Assembly: GCF_008033235.1 (NCBI RefSeq)
Contig: NZ_CP042432.1
Location: 62,001-126,000, forward strand
Reading direction: 5' to 3'
Origin: Anseongella ginsenosidimutans
Lineage (GTDB): Bacteria; Bacteroidota; Bacteroidia; Sphingobacteriales; Sphingobacteriaceae
Length of the DNA stretch: 64,000 nt
Made by a program: the position numbers and the translations under genes. Shown here piece by piece: positions 1 through 8,896 of the stretch; the stretch's first letter is position 1, and each line of letters starts with the position of its first letter. The notes under the pieces are model-generated. The model was given only the letters and a program-made list of their open reading frames with translations. It did not search any database and was not told where the DNA came from.

Positions 1-337
1 CGTTCACCAGGTTATAAATACGGGTAAGATTACGCCCACAGATCTTTTCCAGTTTATTATACAGGGTAAGCCGTGTTCCTGTAGCGATAGGGGCACATAA
101 GAAGGCCCAGCTCAATACTGCCAGCAGGTTGCCTACCAGCAGCCCGGTAACCAGATCAACGGCCGTTACCCCGTGAACCACGAACAAGGGGCCGATAACA
201 AACTCGGTTCCCGCGGTATGCTCCCCCGCGTACATGCCGAGAAAACTCTTCCAGCCCTTTAACTTTGAGGCCGGCACCGGCTGGGATTCGTACTCTTCTA
301 TTGAATCAAGATTCGACTTGAATTTTTCCAGTTTCAT
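1..337 (-). CDS. NCS1-like purine/cytosine permease family transporter, N-terminal part
   Basis: This gene runs off the left edge of the window, so only the first 112 codons are present. It starts with ATG at 337 (MKLEKFKSNLDSIEEYES). A charged cytoplasmic N-terminus is followed by a conserved-looking stretch GWKSFLGMYAGEHTAG at about residues 28-43. A hydrophobic segment rich in Gly, Val and Leu follows at about 44-78. This arrangement resembles nucleobase:cation symporter-1 or cytosine-permease-like proteins of the inner membrane. The assignment rests on recalled family resemblance of the N-terminus only, and the substrate cannot be inferred. The gene is divergent from the downstream kinase at 523, leaving about 185 bases in which I see no clear regulatory motif. 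Confidence 0.55.
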   Translation of the reverse strand, partial: MKLEKFKSNLDSIEEYESQPVPASKLKGWKSFLGMYAGEHTAGTEFVIGPLFVVHGVTAVDLVTGLLVGNLLAVLSWAFLCAPIATGTRLTLYNKLEKICGRNLTRIYNLVN

Positions 338-522
338 ATAATGTCCAGGTTAGCGGCCTAAATATAGTTGCATGAAAACGCAGCGCTATCCTGTATTATC
401 CTGCCTGGCCTGGAAAAACATGGAATTTTGTTAACATTCCAATAATAATATCGTGTTTATTTTTTATTATTACCGGCCAAAACCGTCCGGGCATATTTCC
501 GGCAAAAAAATAAAAGAATATT

Positions 523-1386
523 ATGATCATTATTGCAGACGGAGGGTCCACGAAAACCAATTGGTGCCTGATTGATGATAATCAAAAACGGATCAATTTT
601 AATACCGAAGGATACAACCCTTATTTCATCGATACCGAAAGCATTGTCAAATCCTTGCAAACCTCCCTGCCCGCCAACCTGGCCCTGGATAAGATCACCG
701 AGGTGAATTACTACGGAGCCGGCGTTCATAACGAGGAAAAAGCTTCCATTGTGGAAAAGGCCCTGCGTGCTGTTTTCACCCGCGCCCAACTGCATGTAGG
801 ACATGACCTGCTGGCAGCTGCAAGAGCCTTGCTGGGAACTGAAGCCGGTTTTGCCGCCATTTTAGGCACGGGAACAAACAGCTGTTTGTATGACGGAGAC
901 AAGATCACGCTCAACATTGATTCCCTTGGTTATTTCCTGGGAGATGAAGGAAGTGGCTCTTCCATCGGCAAGCGCCTGCTTCGCGATTATATGCGCGGCT
1001 TTATGCCCGGTTCCCTCTCGGAAATATTTTACAATACTTATAAACTCAACAGCGAGGACATCCTGGATAACCTGCTCAACAAGCCGCTTCCCAACCGCTT
1101 CCTGGCCAGCTTCAGCAAATTCATTTACGATAATAACAACTTCGTGGAATATGCCCGCGACGTCGTAAAGGAGTCATTCACACTGTTCTTCCAAAACCTT
1201 GTTTCCAGGTACCCAAATTACCAGCAGTACAGCTTCAACTGCATCGGCTCGGTAGGATACAATTTCCGGGACATCCTGCGCGAGGTCTGCACCGAATACG
1301 GCATGTCCGTAGGAAAAATCATCCGCTCCCCCATCGACGACCTTGTAGAATACCACATTAAAATGGCTGGACAGACGCAGGCTTAG
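523..1386 (+). CDS. N-acetylglucosamine kinase, BadF/BadG/BcrA/BcrD ATPase family
   Basis: A 287-residue sugar kinase of the ASKHA fold. The N-terminal phosphate-binding loop DGGSTKT is at residues 6-12. An HVGHD motif carries a candidate catalytic aspartate at 95, and a second glycine-rich ATP motif GTGTNS is at 115-120. The protein has the length typical of Bacteroidota GlcNAc kinase-like BadF proteins. It probably phosphorylates N-acetylglucosamine or a related amino sugar in the cytoplasm during salvage of cell-wall or chitin-derived sugar, but the exact substrate is inferred. The stop codon TAG at 1384-1386 is itself the start of a run of 7-bp repeats. The gene appears to be monocistronic. 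Confidence 0.8.
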   Translation: MIIIADGGSTKTNWCLIDDNQKRINFNTEGYNPYFIDTESIVKSLQTSLPANLALDKITEVNYYGAGVHNEEKASIVEKALRAVFTRAQLHVGHDLLAAARALLGTEAGFAAILGTGTNSCLYDGDKITLNIDSLGYFLGDEGSGSSIGKRLLRDYMRGFMPGSLSEIFYNTYKLNSEDILDNLLNKPLPNRFLASFSKFIYDNNNFVEYARDVVKESFTLFFQNLVSRYPNYQQYSFNCIGSVGYNFRDILREVCTEYGMSVGKIIRSPIDDLVEYHIKMAGQTQA

Positions 1387-1570
1387 TTTTTAGTTTTTAG
1401 TTTAAAGTTCAAGGTTCAAGGTTTAAGGTTTAAATTTTTTGGGGTTGGGTTTGATGTTTGAAGAGTTTTTAGTTTCGAGTTTTTAGTTTAAAGTTCAAGG
1501 GTTCAAGGTTCAAAGAATTTCGAGTTTTTAGTTTTTAGTTCAAGGTTTAAGGTTCAAAGGGTTTTTGCTG
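1384..1570 (+). repeat. Heptanucleotide repeat cluster A, downstream of the GlcNAc kinase
   Basis: From the kinase stop codon the sequence reads as consecutive 7-mers: TTTTTAG twice, then TTTAAAG, TTCAAGG, TTCAAGG, TTTAAGG. After a short G/T-rich interruption (about 1437-1465) there are more such units, with TTTCGAG variants. The unit has the general form TTYNNRG. The cluster reads in the sense of the upstream gene. Oppositely oriented units lie about 1 kb away at 2531-2609, on the other side of a broken reading frame. Confidence 0.85.
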
Positions 1571-1612
1571 TTTGAAAATGTATTTTGATCTGGGAATTTA
1601 AACTGTTTGACT

Positions 1613-2444
1613 ATGTTCCGTGTCGCGTTGCTGTTTTGCTTTATAGCGGTTGCCCCGGCGGCAAATTCTCAGGGACCTTCCCGGCTAAATAAAGCGTTTG
1701 AAAAAAGATCGGTCAAACTTTTAAAGGAATTCGTTCACCAGGTCGATGGTTTGTCTAAAATACGGCCTTCAAATGATACCATTGCAAATGTTAATGCACT
1801 TCTAAATGCGTTCATCCATCATTTATGCAATGAATCAGAAGCGGTGAATTTCAGAGCATATCGGCACGCATCAAAACAAAGGCCCCAGTATCTTGTCCTC
1901 CAACCAAAGGTGGAAGTCGGCTTTGCAGAAGGTCAGGAATTTGATTTTGCTGCATCGTTTAAGTATAGCGATAAGAGAGGAGGCTTAGCATCTCCAATGT
2001 TCGTTCACAAGGGCGTATTTGGTTATTTCCTTTCGGCAGGATATTATGAATTCGATACCCTATATGCGCGGGACGTGGAACTCTATTTGGTTGGCAAGGG
2101 CCCTGTCGCGAATTTTGTGCCTTGGGTTGCCGATACGGCCATCGTCATCTTCTGAATAAATTTTTAAAGGACAAGGGACAGAGTCACCTGAAAAGGGTGA
2201 AATTTCTTTCGTCCTTTTTGCCGGTCTTTGGTGGTGCCCATCTATCCCGGCTAAACAAATATGGGCAGGAACGCCATCATTTCACCTACTCCTTCTTTAT
2301 AGACCGAATTGTATTTGATCCAAAATGAATAATGCGCTGATGCAGTATTCAACGGAAGACCGGAGTGCCGAAGCCCATTTCCAAAAGCCGGAAGACGGCG
2401 AAGGCTGGAAGAAAGTCAAAGAAATTGACGTAATGAAAATTTAA
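1613..2444 (+). pseudogene. Secreted protein of unknown function, reading frame broken twice
   Basis: Three overlapping open frames follow one another: 1613-2155, about 2122-2328 and 2325-2444. The first begins at ATG 1613 with a signal peptide (MFRVALLFCFIAVAPAANSQ). The last part ends in YSFFIDRIVFDPK followed by MNNALMQYSTEDRSAEAHF and a Gly-Trp-Lys-rich end, which reads as one continuous beta-rich domain. Adding one base in the A run at 2322-2325 joins frames two and three. Another single-base loss between about 2122 and 2155 would join one and two, giving about 277 residues. The function is not recognised. Either this is a decayed gene or sequence errors split an intact one. It lies between two heptamer repeat clusters of opposite orientation. 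Confidence 0.6.
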
Positions 2445-2530
2445 CCCAGCCCGAAACCCTTGAATATCAAGCCGGAACCTCCAAGCCCCAATACCAAAAA
2501 CCTTAACCCCAAACCTGCAAGCCCTTCTCG

Positions 2531-2609
2531 CTAAAAACTAAAAACTAAACTTTAAACTTTGAACTAAAAACTTTAAACTTTGAACTTTAAACGTTAAACT
2601 AAAAAGCGT
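2531..2609 (-). repeat. Heptanucleotide repeat cluster B, downstream of the Nudix regulator
   Basis: On the plus strand this reads CTAAAAA, CTAAAAA, CTTTAAA, CTTTGAA, CTAAAAA, CTTTAAA, CTTTGAA and so on, the exact reverse complement of the units in cluster A. It abuts the stop codon of the minus-strand regulator gene (2610) and reads in that gene's sense. With cluster A it forms a long imperfect inverted repeat around the broken gene at 1613-2444. Confidence 0.85.
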
Positions 2610-3302
2610 TTAAATTTCAAAGTTGAAGCCCATTTTTTTCAGGCTGTTATAGCGGCGTTTGTTGAAGCGATAAAGGCGGGCGGCGCGGTGGGAAACGTTT
2701 TTTTGCTTTTCTCCTGATTCGGTGAGCAGGCCGTAGCTAAGAATCTTTTTGCGGAAATTGCGCTTGTCGATTTCTTTTTCAAGGATTACTTCGTAGAGCT
2801 GCTGGAGCTGCGTGAGGGTAAATTTATCCGGGAGCAGTTCGAAGCCAATGGGTTGATAACGAAGTTTTCGCTGAAGCCGCCGGTAGGCTTTTTCCAGGAT
2901 GACCGAATGGTCAAAGGCGAGCTTGGGCAGCTCGTGGAATGCCCGCCACTCGGCCTTTTTGGCAAAAGGGATCTTCGGGTAAAGCTCGTGACGCTTTACT
3001 TTGATCAGGGAAAAATAGGCTACTGTAATGATCCGGCCCTGGGGGTGGCGGCCGACTTCCCCGAAGGTATGGAGCTGCTCCATGTAAATATTGTTCAGCC
3101 CCGTCAGCTCATTCAGCACGCGGCCTGCGGCGGCATCCAGGTCTTCATCCTCCCCGACGATATTTCCGGGAAGGGCCAGGTGATTGATAAAGGGCTCCTC
3201 CCCGCGTTCAATGAGTAAAATTTTCAGCTCGCCTTTATCAAAACCAAAGATCACGCAATCCACGGAAAATATTGAATGAAATTCTGAATAGGTTTCTTGC
3301 AT
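2610..3302 (-). CDS. NrtR/AraR-type Nudix-domain transcriptional regulator
   Basis: A 230-residue protein with an N-terminal Nudix-like domain (about 10-140) and a C-terminal winged-helix region (about 150-230, TLTQLQQLYEVILEKEIDKR). The Nudix box at about 45-69 is degenerate: the REXXEE core reads RVLNEL, so two metal-binding glutamates are missing. This is the usual state of NrtR-family proteins that use the Nudix fold as a ligand sensor and not as a hydrolase. In Bacteroides a protein of this architecture (AraR) controls arabinose use, and in other phyla NrtR controls NAD synthesis. Here the gene is divergent from pfkA-gapA, with a perfect palindrome between them, so control of glycolysis is a reasonable inference. 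The effector is unknown. Confidence 0.82.
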   Translation of the reverse strand: MQETYSEFHSIFSVDCVIFGFDKGELKILLIERGEEPFINHLALPGNIVGEDEDLDAAAGRVLNELTGLNNIYMEQLHTFGEVGRHPQGRIITVAYFSLIKVKRHELYPKIPFAKKAEWRAFHELPKLAFDHSVILEKAYRRLQRKLRYQPIGFELLPDKFTLTQLQQLYEVILEKEIDKRNFRKKILSYGLLTESGEKQKNVSHRAARLYRFNKRRYNSLKKMGFNFEI

Positions 3303-3345
3303 GATTTTGCAAATCTTTTTGAATATTTGTTAACAAAAGCGACCC

Positions 3346-3368
3346 CTTATTGTAAATTTTACAATAAG
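3346..3368. promoter_or_regulatory. Perfect 11-bp palindrome, candidate operator of the Nudix regulator
   Basis: CTTATTGTAAA (3346-3356) and TTTACAATAAG (3358-3368) are perfect reverse complements around one central T. The site lies 44 bases upstream of the regulator start and 97 bases upstream of pfkA. It has no T-run and sits between divergent genes, so an operator is more likely than a terminator. Confidence 0.7.
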
Positions 3369-3465
3369 CTGTTTTTATTTAATGTCAAAATAAATAATTT
3401 TACACGCTGGCGGAAATCTTTTTGAACAAGTAACCAGAACGTCCGTTATAACAGTAAGAATATCA

Positions 3466-4449
3466 ATGGAAAAAAGTATAAATAAAATCGGCGTCCTTAC
3501 CTCCGGGGGAGATGCTCCCGGGATGAATGCCTGTATCCGGGCCGTTGTCCGGACCGGCATTTATTACAACATTGAAATGGTAGGCGTTATGAAGGGTTAC
3601 CAGGGACTGATCGACAATGAGTTTATTCCCCTGCCTTCGCATGCCGTAAGCAATATTATTCAGCGCGGCGGGACTATTTTAAAGACGGCCCGGTGCATGG
3701 AATTCAAAACAAAGGAAGGCCGGGAAAAGGCGTTCAGAAACTTGCAGGCGCAAGGGATTGACGCCCTCATTGTGATTGGCGGCGACGGCACATTCAGCGG
3801 GGCGGAAGTCTTTTCCAGGGAATTCAACGTGCCGGTGATCGGCATTCCGGGAACCATTGACAATGACCTTTTCGGAACGGACTTTACCATCGGTTTTGAT
3901 ACGGCCAACAATTCCGTGATCCAGGCTATCGACCAGATACGGGATACGGCCGCGTCCCATAACCGCCTGTTCTTCGTGGAAGTGATGGGCAGAGATGCGG
4001 GAGTGATCGCGCTTTGGGCAGGAATTGCGGGAGGATCCGAAGCGATCCTTATTCCGGAAAAGGAAACCGCCATTGAATCGCTGATCAGTAAACTTGCCGA
4101 AGGCGCTGAGAATCAAAAATCATCCAGCATCGTAGTGGTAGCCGAAGGGGAGAAAAGCGGAGGCGCCCTGAAGATCGCCGAGGAAGTAAAGCGACGATTT
4201 GATCATTACGACACGAAAGTGACCGTACTCGGGCATTTACAGCGGGGCGGTAGCCCTACCTGCTTTGACCGGGTACTCGCCAGCAGGATGGGCTATGCGG
4301 CGGTAAAAGCGCTGCTCAATAATGTGGAGGGAAAAATGATCGGCATGGTCAATAACAGGATGCATTTTACCGAGCTTTCCCTGGCCATCAGCAGGCATAG
4401 CCCTTTTGATGAAGAACTGGCGGAAATCGCTGCTGTTTTGTCAATTTAA
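3466..4449 (+). CDS. pfkA: 6-phosphofructokinase, ATP-dependent
   Basis: A 327-residue PfkA-type enzyme that phosphorylates fructose 6-phosphate to fructose 1,6-bisphosphate, the committed step of glycolysis. Diagnostic motifs are the N-terminal nucleotide loop TSGGDAPGMNA, GGDGT (105-109) and PGTIDND with the catalytic aspartate at 132. The effector and substrate-binding GHLQRGG motif is also present. Glycine after GGD (GGDGT) is the ATP-type signature and not the PPi-dependent GGDD. The length matches bacterial tetrameric PfkA. It is followed after 18 bases by the GAPDH gene, forming a glycolytic pair that is probably cotranscribed and possibly controlled from the palindrome at 3346. Confidence 0.96.
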   Translation: MEKSINKIGVLTSGGDAPGMNACIRAVVRTGIYYNIEMVGVMKGYQGLIDNEFIPLPSHAVSNIIQRGGTILKTARCMEFKTKEGREKAFRNLQAQGIDALIVIGGDGTFSGAEVFSREFNVPVIGIPGTIDNDLFGTDFTIGFDTANNSVIQAIDQIRDTAASHNRLFFVEVMGRDAGVIALWAGIAGGSEAILIPEKETAIESLISKLAEGAENQKSSSIVVVAEGEKSGGALKIAEEVKRRFDHYDTKVTVLGHLQRGGSPTCFDRVLASRMGYAAVKALLNNVEGKMIGMVNNRMHFTELSLAISRHSPFDEELAEIAAVLSI

Positions 4450-4458
4450 CACAATTAA

Positions 4459-5475
<1,017 letters not shown>

Positions 5476-5511
5476 GGCTTGCGGGAAACTGCGCCAGCAG
5501 GGCGCGAATAA

Positions 5512-5549
5512 AAAGAGGGCGCCGACCGCAAAAGGTTGGCGCCCTCTTT
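5512..5549. terminator. Bidirectional intrinsic terminator between gapA and the tricorn-type protease gene
   Basis: A 16-bp stem pairs 5512-5527 with 5534-5549, with one G-T wobble, around the loop GCAAAA. It is flanked by A residues on the left and T residues on the right, so it can stop transcription from both convergent genes. The stop codon of the minus-strand gene begins two bases further on. Confidence 0.9.
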
Positions 5550-5550
5550 A

Positions 5551-8500
5551 TTACCTTTTCTCCGGCTGCGGCGGGGCTATATAAGAAGGTTTGGCTGTTT
5601 TCAGCTCTTCCAGTACTACTTCTACCGCTTTCTTCAATTGAGGGTCTATCCCGTTTGCAAGATCTGTGGGGTCTTCGTTCACTTCGATATCAGGCTCAAT
5701 GCCGTGGCCTTCGGCAAACCAGGTGCCATCCGGATTATACATGCGGAAGGTTGGGGCGGTCACTCCTCCCCCGTCGATGAGGCTGGGAGCGCCTGTGATC
5801 CCGATTAATCCTCCCCAGGTACGGGTGCCAATCAGCGGGCCCAGCCCGGCCTTGCGGAAATAATCCGGAAAGGCATCCCCTCCGGAGCCCGACCAGCCGT
5901 TGATCAGCATGGCCTTGGGGCCGAAATGAGCTACCGGCGGCCATGACCAGTTCTTCCCGTCCCGCACATCCCAGTAAGCCAGCGCAGGCCGGTTCAGCAA
6001 TTCAATGAAACGATCGGGGATCTGACCGCCGTTGTTGAAACGTTCGTCAATGATCATCCCGGGCTTATCTGTCTGGGCATAAAACATGCGCACCAGTTCT
6101 TCCTGGCCGTCCGTGGCAGTGCTGGGGACGTACACATACCCGATCTTCCCGCCGGAAGCTTCTTCTACATATTTCCGGTTCTTTTCTATCCATGCCAGGT
6201 TGCGCAGGCGCGTTTCAGAACGCAGTGTTTCCACATAGACCTTGCGCGCGCCCTTTTCTTCCGGCTTACTGTTTACGGTCAGCTCCACGGTTTCTCCAGC
6301 CAGGCCGGCAAAAGCGCCCCAGGGATCAGAATAGGTGGTAAGCGGCACACCGTTCACGGCAAGGATATAATCGCCTACTTCCACTTTTACCCCCGGTATA
6401 TCCAGCGGGGAACGTACTTCCGTATCCCATGGCGCCGCTCTGATAATCTCTTTTACGCGGTATGCTCCATTTTCAAAAGCCCAGTCAATTCCCAGGTAAC
6501 CTACGGAAACATGAGCGGTGCTTTCAAGGTCGCCGCCGCCCCGGTAGGTATGGGAAGCGTTCAATTCACCGATAAGTTCGCCGATGATGTAGTTTACATC
6601 GGTCCGGGTACAGGCATTGGCAATTAGCTGGCCGTAATGTTTGCGCAGTCCTTCCCAATCCACGCCATGCATGGACGGATCATAGAAAAAGTCCCGCTCT
6701 ATTCTCCAGGCGTCGGTAAATACCTGCTGCCATTCTTCGCGGGGCACCAGGCGCATCTGCATATCTGAGAGGGGCACGGTCTTATCCAGGCTTTTGCCGG
6801 AACCCATGTCAATCACTCCCATGCGCTGCCATTTCCCGGTCAGTATCTTTTTTCCATCGGCCGAAAGCTGGAAGAAGGACACTTCCCCGATAATCCTTAC
6901 TTCTTTCTCCTCTTCCAGATCGAAATAATAAAGAGCGGCATCGTCCTCTTCCGAACCGGAATTAGGATAACGCATATAAATCACCTTTCCTTCAACGGCG
7001 GCCAGGTCCCCGATATTCCCGGCATCCACCGGCAGGATCACCACCCGGTTTTCCATTCCTTCCAGGTCAATGATCGTCCGGTCTTTGCCTTCTTCGTCCT
7101 TTTTGCCTTCTTCGCCCTTATCGCCTTTTTTATTGTCCTTGTCTTCCTCTTTCTTTTTGTCCCCCTTCTTTTCATCCTCATCCGTCTTTACCGTTACCGT
7201 ATCGTTCTCCGGCAGCAGCGGCGAAGCAGTCGTATCCGCCAGGGGAATCAGTCCGATCTGCGTGGAATTAGTATATATCCAGGAATTGTCAAAATTACTG
7301 TATAGCGGTTTGAACCGCCTGTTTGTGGTAAAATAGAGGTATTTTCCATCAGGAGAAAAAACGGGGGAATCGTCGCTGTAAAAGCCGGACGTCACCTGGT
7401 GTATTTCCGATTGACGGGTATCAAACAGGAAAATGGCCTGCTGCCGGTTATCCAGTCCGTTGCTGTACGTAAGCCAGCGGCTATCCGGCGACCAGCTTAC
7501 CGAAAAATTATCCAGGCTGCCCTGGTACATCCACCGGCCCTTCCCGGCGGGCGTAACTTTTCCGCTGCTGATATCCAGCACGTTGATTTGCATGGTTTGA
7601 TCAACAAAAGCAACCTTCTTACTGTCCGGCGACCAATAGATATGATAACGGTATCCTTCACCCAGGTTACTCACTTTCTTCGTTTCCCCCGAGACCTGGT
7701 TATAAAGATAGAGTTCGTATTCGCCGCTCTTATCGCTCCACCAGGCAATGTTCTTTCCGTCCGGAGACCAGGCAGGATACCGTTCGGCGGTCCCTGAAGA
7801 CCGGCTGAGATCAATGGTCACCCCCTTTTCGGCCGGCAGGCTAAAGATCTCTCCGCGCGCCCCGGCCAGCACCCGCTGCCCGTCAGGTGAAATACTGACG
7901 TCCGCCAGGTAATCCTGCACATTCACCAGCCGGGGTTTCACGCTCTCCATGTCATCCACGATGCTGATGTTCACTTCTTTATATTCTGCTGTTGCCAGGT
8001 CCAGCAGGTAAATGCTTCCGGCAGCTTCAAATACCAGCTCTTCAGGCCCGATTGCCGGGAAATGCACGTCAAAATCCTTAAAATTAGTAAGCTGGCTGTG
8101 TTCCCGCGTATTTGTGTCGTATTTCCAGATATTATAGCGTTTCTCCGGGCCTTTATCTGAAATATAGTAAATGGAACTCCCGTGCCACATCGGAAGTTCG
8201 TCATTGGCATCGTTGGAAGTAATATTCTCAGCTTCCCGGCTCTGCAGGTCGAACACATAAATATCGGCTGACCATCCGCCGCGGTAGCGCTTCCAGGTCC
8301 GGAACACCCGGCTTTTATAGGTATAAGCCATTTTTTGACCATCCGGAGAAAGGCTTCCGAATTCGGCGATAGTTATAGGAAGCTGCTCGGGCAGGCTGCC
8401 CGTTGCCTTGATCTTATAAAACTGGTTAAAACGCTGTTTGCCGCTGTGCATGGACGAGGCGAAGAAAAGATGTTCTCCGTCAGGGTACCAGTCCTGCACG

Positions 8501-8829
8501 ATCTCACTCATTCCGTGATGAGTAATGCGCCGGGGTACGCCTCCATTGACATCAATCGTATAAATGTCCATGTTCCCGTCATAATTTGCGCTGAAGGCCA
8601 GTGTTTTCCCGTCGGGAGAAAAGCGGGGAAAGAGTTCCGGGCCCGCCGGAGAACTGATCCTGACAGCCTGTCCGCCGGTTTTATTTACCAGCCATAAATT
8701 ATCTGCGAAAGAAAAAACGATCTTGTCCCCGGAAACATCCGGGTAACGGTAAATGCGTTTCTGCGCGAATGCAGTCGTACCGCCGATCAAAAGAAAGACG
8801 AGAATGATCCTTTGTAAAAAACTTAGCAT
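5551..8829 (-). CDS. Tricorn-type S41 peptidase with beta-propeller and PDZ domains, exported
   Basis: A 1092-residue protein with a signal peptide (about 1-22). Two WD40-like/PD40 propeller regions follow, with repeated SPDGKTLAFS-, SPDGQKMAY- and SPDGKYLYF-type blades up to about residue 680. Then come a tricorn core, a PDZ domain (VKVEVGDYILAVNGVPL) and a C-terminal S41 domain. The candidate catalytic serine, in NGWSGSGGD, is at about 980, close to the position in archaeal tricorn. The domain order matches tricorn protease homologues, which trim oligopeptides. Here the signal peptide points to the periplasm. An unusual insertion of about 40 mostly Lys, Asp and Glu residues (about 546-586) interrupts the second propeller. 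The gene is monocistronic. Confidence 0.88.
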   Translation of the reverse strand: MLSFLQRIILVFLLIGGTTAFAQKRIYRYPDVSGDKIVFSFADNLWLVNKTGGQAVRISSPAGPELFPRFSPDGKTLAFSANYDGNMDIYTIDVNGGVPRRITHHGMSEIVQDWYPDGEHLFFASSMHSGKQRFNQFYKIKATGSLPEQLPITIAEFGSLSPDGQKMAYTYKSRVFRTWKRYRGGWSADIYVFDLQSREAENITSNDANDELPMWHGSSIYYISDKGPEKRYNIWKYDTNTREHSQLTNFKDFDVHFPAIGPEELVFEAAGSIYLLDLATAEYKEVNISIVDDMESVKPRLVNVQDYLADVSISPDGQRVLAGARGEIFSLPAEKGVTIDLSRSSGTAERYPAWSPDGKNIAWWSDKSGEYELYLYNQVSGETKKVSNLGEGYRYHIYWSPDSKKVAFVDQTMQINVLDISSGKVTPAGKGRWMYQGSLDNFSVSWSPDSRWLTYSNGLDNRQQAIFLFDTRQSEIHQVTSGFYSDDSPVFSPDGKYLYFTTNRRFKPLYSNFDNSWIYTNSTQIGLIPLADTTASPLLPENDTVTVKTDEDEKKGDKKKEEDKDNKKGDKGEEGKKDEEGKDRTIIDLEGMENRVVILPVDAGNIGDLAAVEGKVIYMRYPNSGSEEDDAALYYFDLEEEKEVRIIGEVSFFQLSADGKKILTGKWQRMGVIDMGSGKSLDKTVPLSDMQMRLVPREEWQQVFTDAWRIERDFFYDPSMHGVDWEGLRKHYGQLIANACTRTDVNYIIGELIGELNASHTYRGGGDLESTAHVSVGYLGIDWAFENGAYRVKEIIRAAPWDTEVRSPLDIPGVKVEVGDYILAVNGVPLTTYSDPWGAFAGLAGETVELTVNSKPEEKGARKVYVETLRSETRLRNLAWIEKNRKYVEEASGGKIGYVYVPSTATDGQEELVRMFYAQTDKPGMIIDERFNNGGQIPDRFIELLNRPALAYWDVRDGKNWSWPPVAHFGPKAMLINGWSGSGGDAFPDYFRKAGLGPLIGTRTWGGLIGITGAPSLIDGGGVTAPTFRMYNPDGTWFAEGHGIEPDIEVNEDPTDLANGIDPQLKKAVEVVLEELKTAKPSYIAPPQPEKR

Positions 8830-8896
8830 ACCAGTTGATTTTACCAGCTAAAGTAAAAAAAACCAGCAGGCGACCATGTAAATATGATGATACAAA

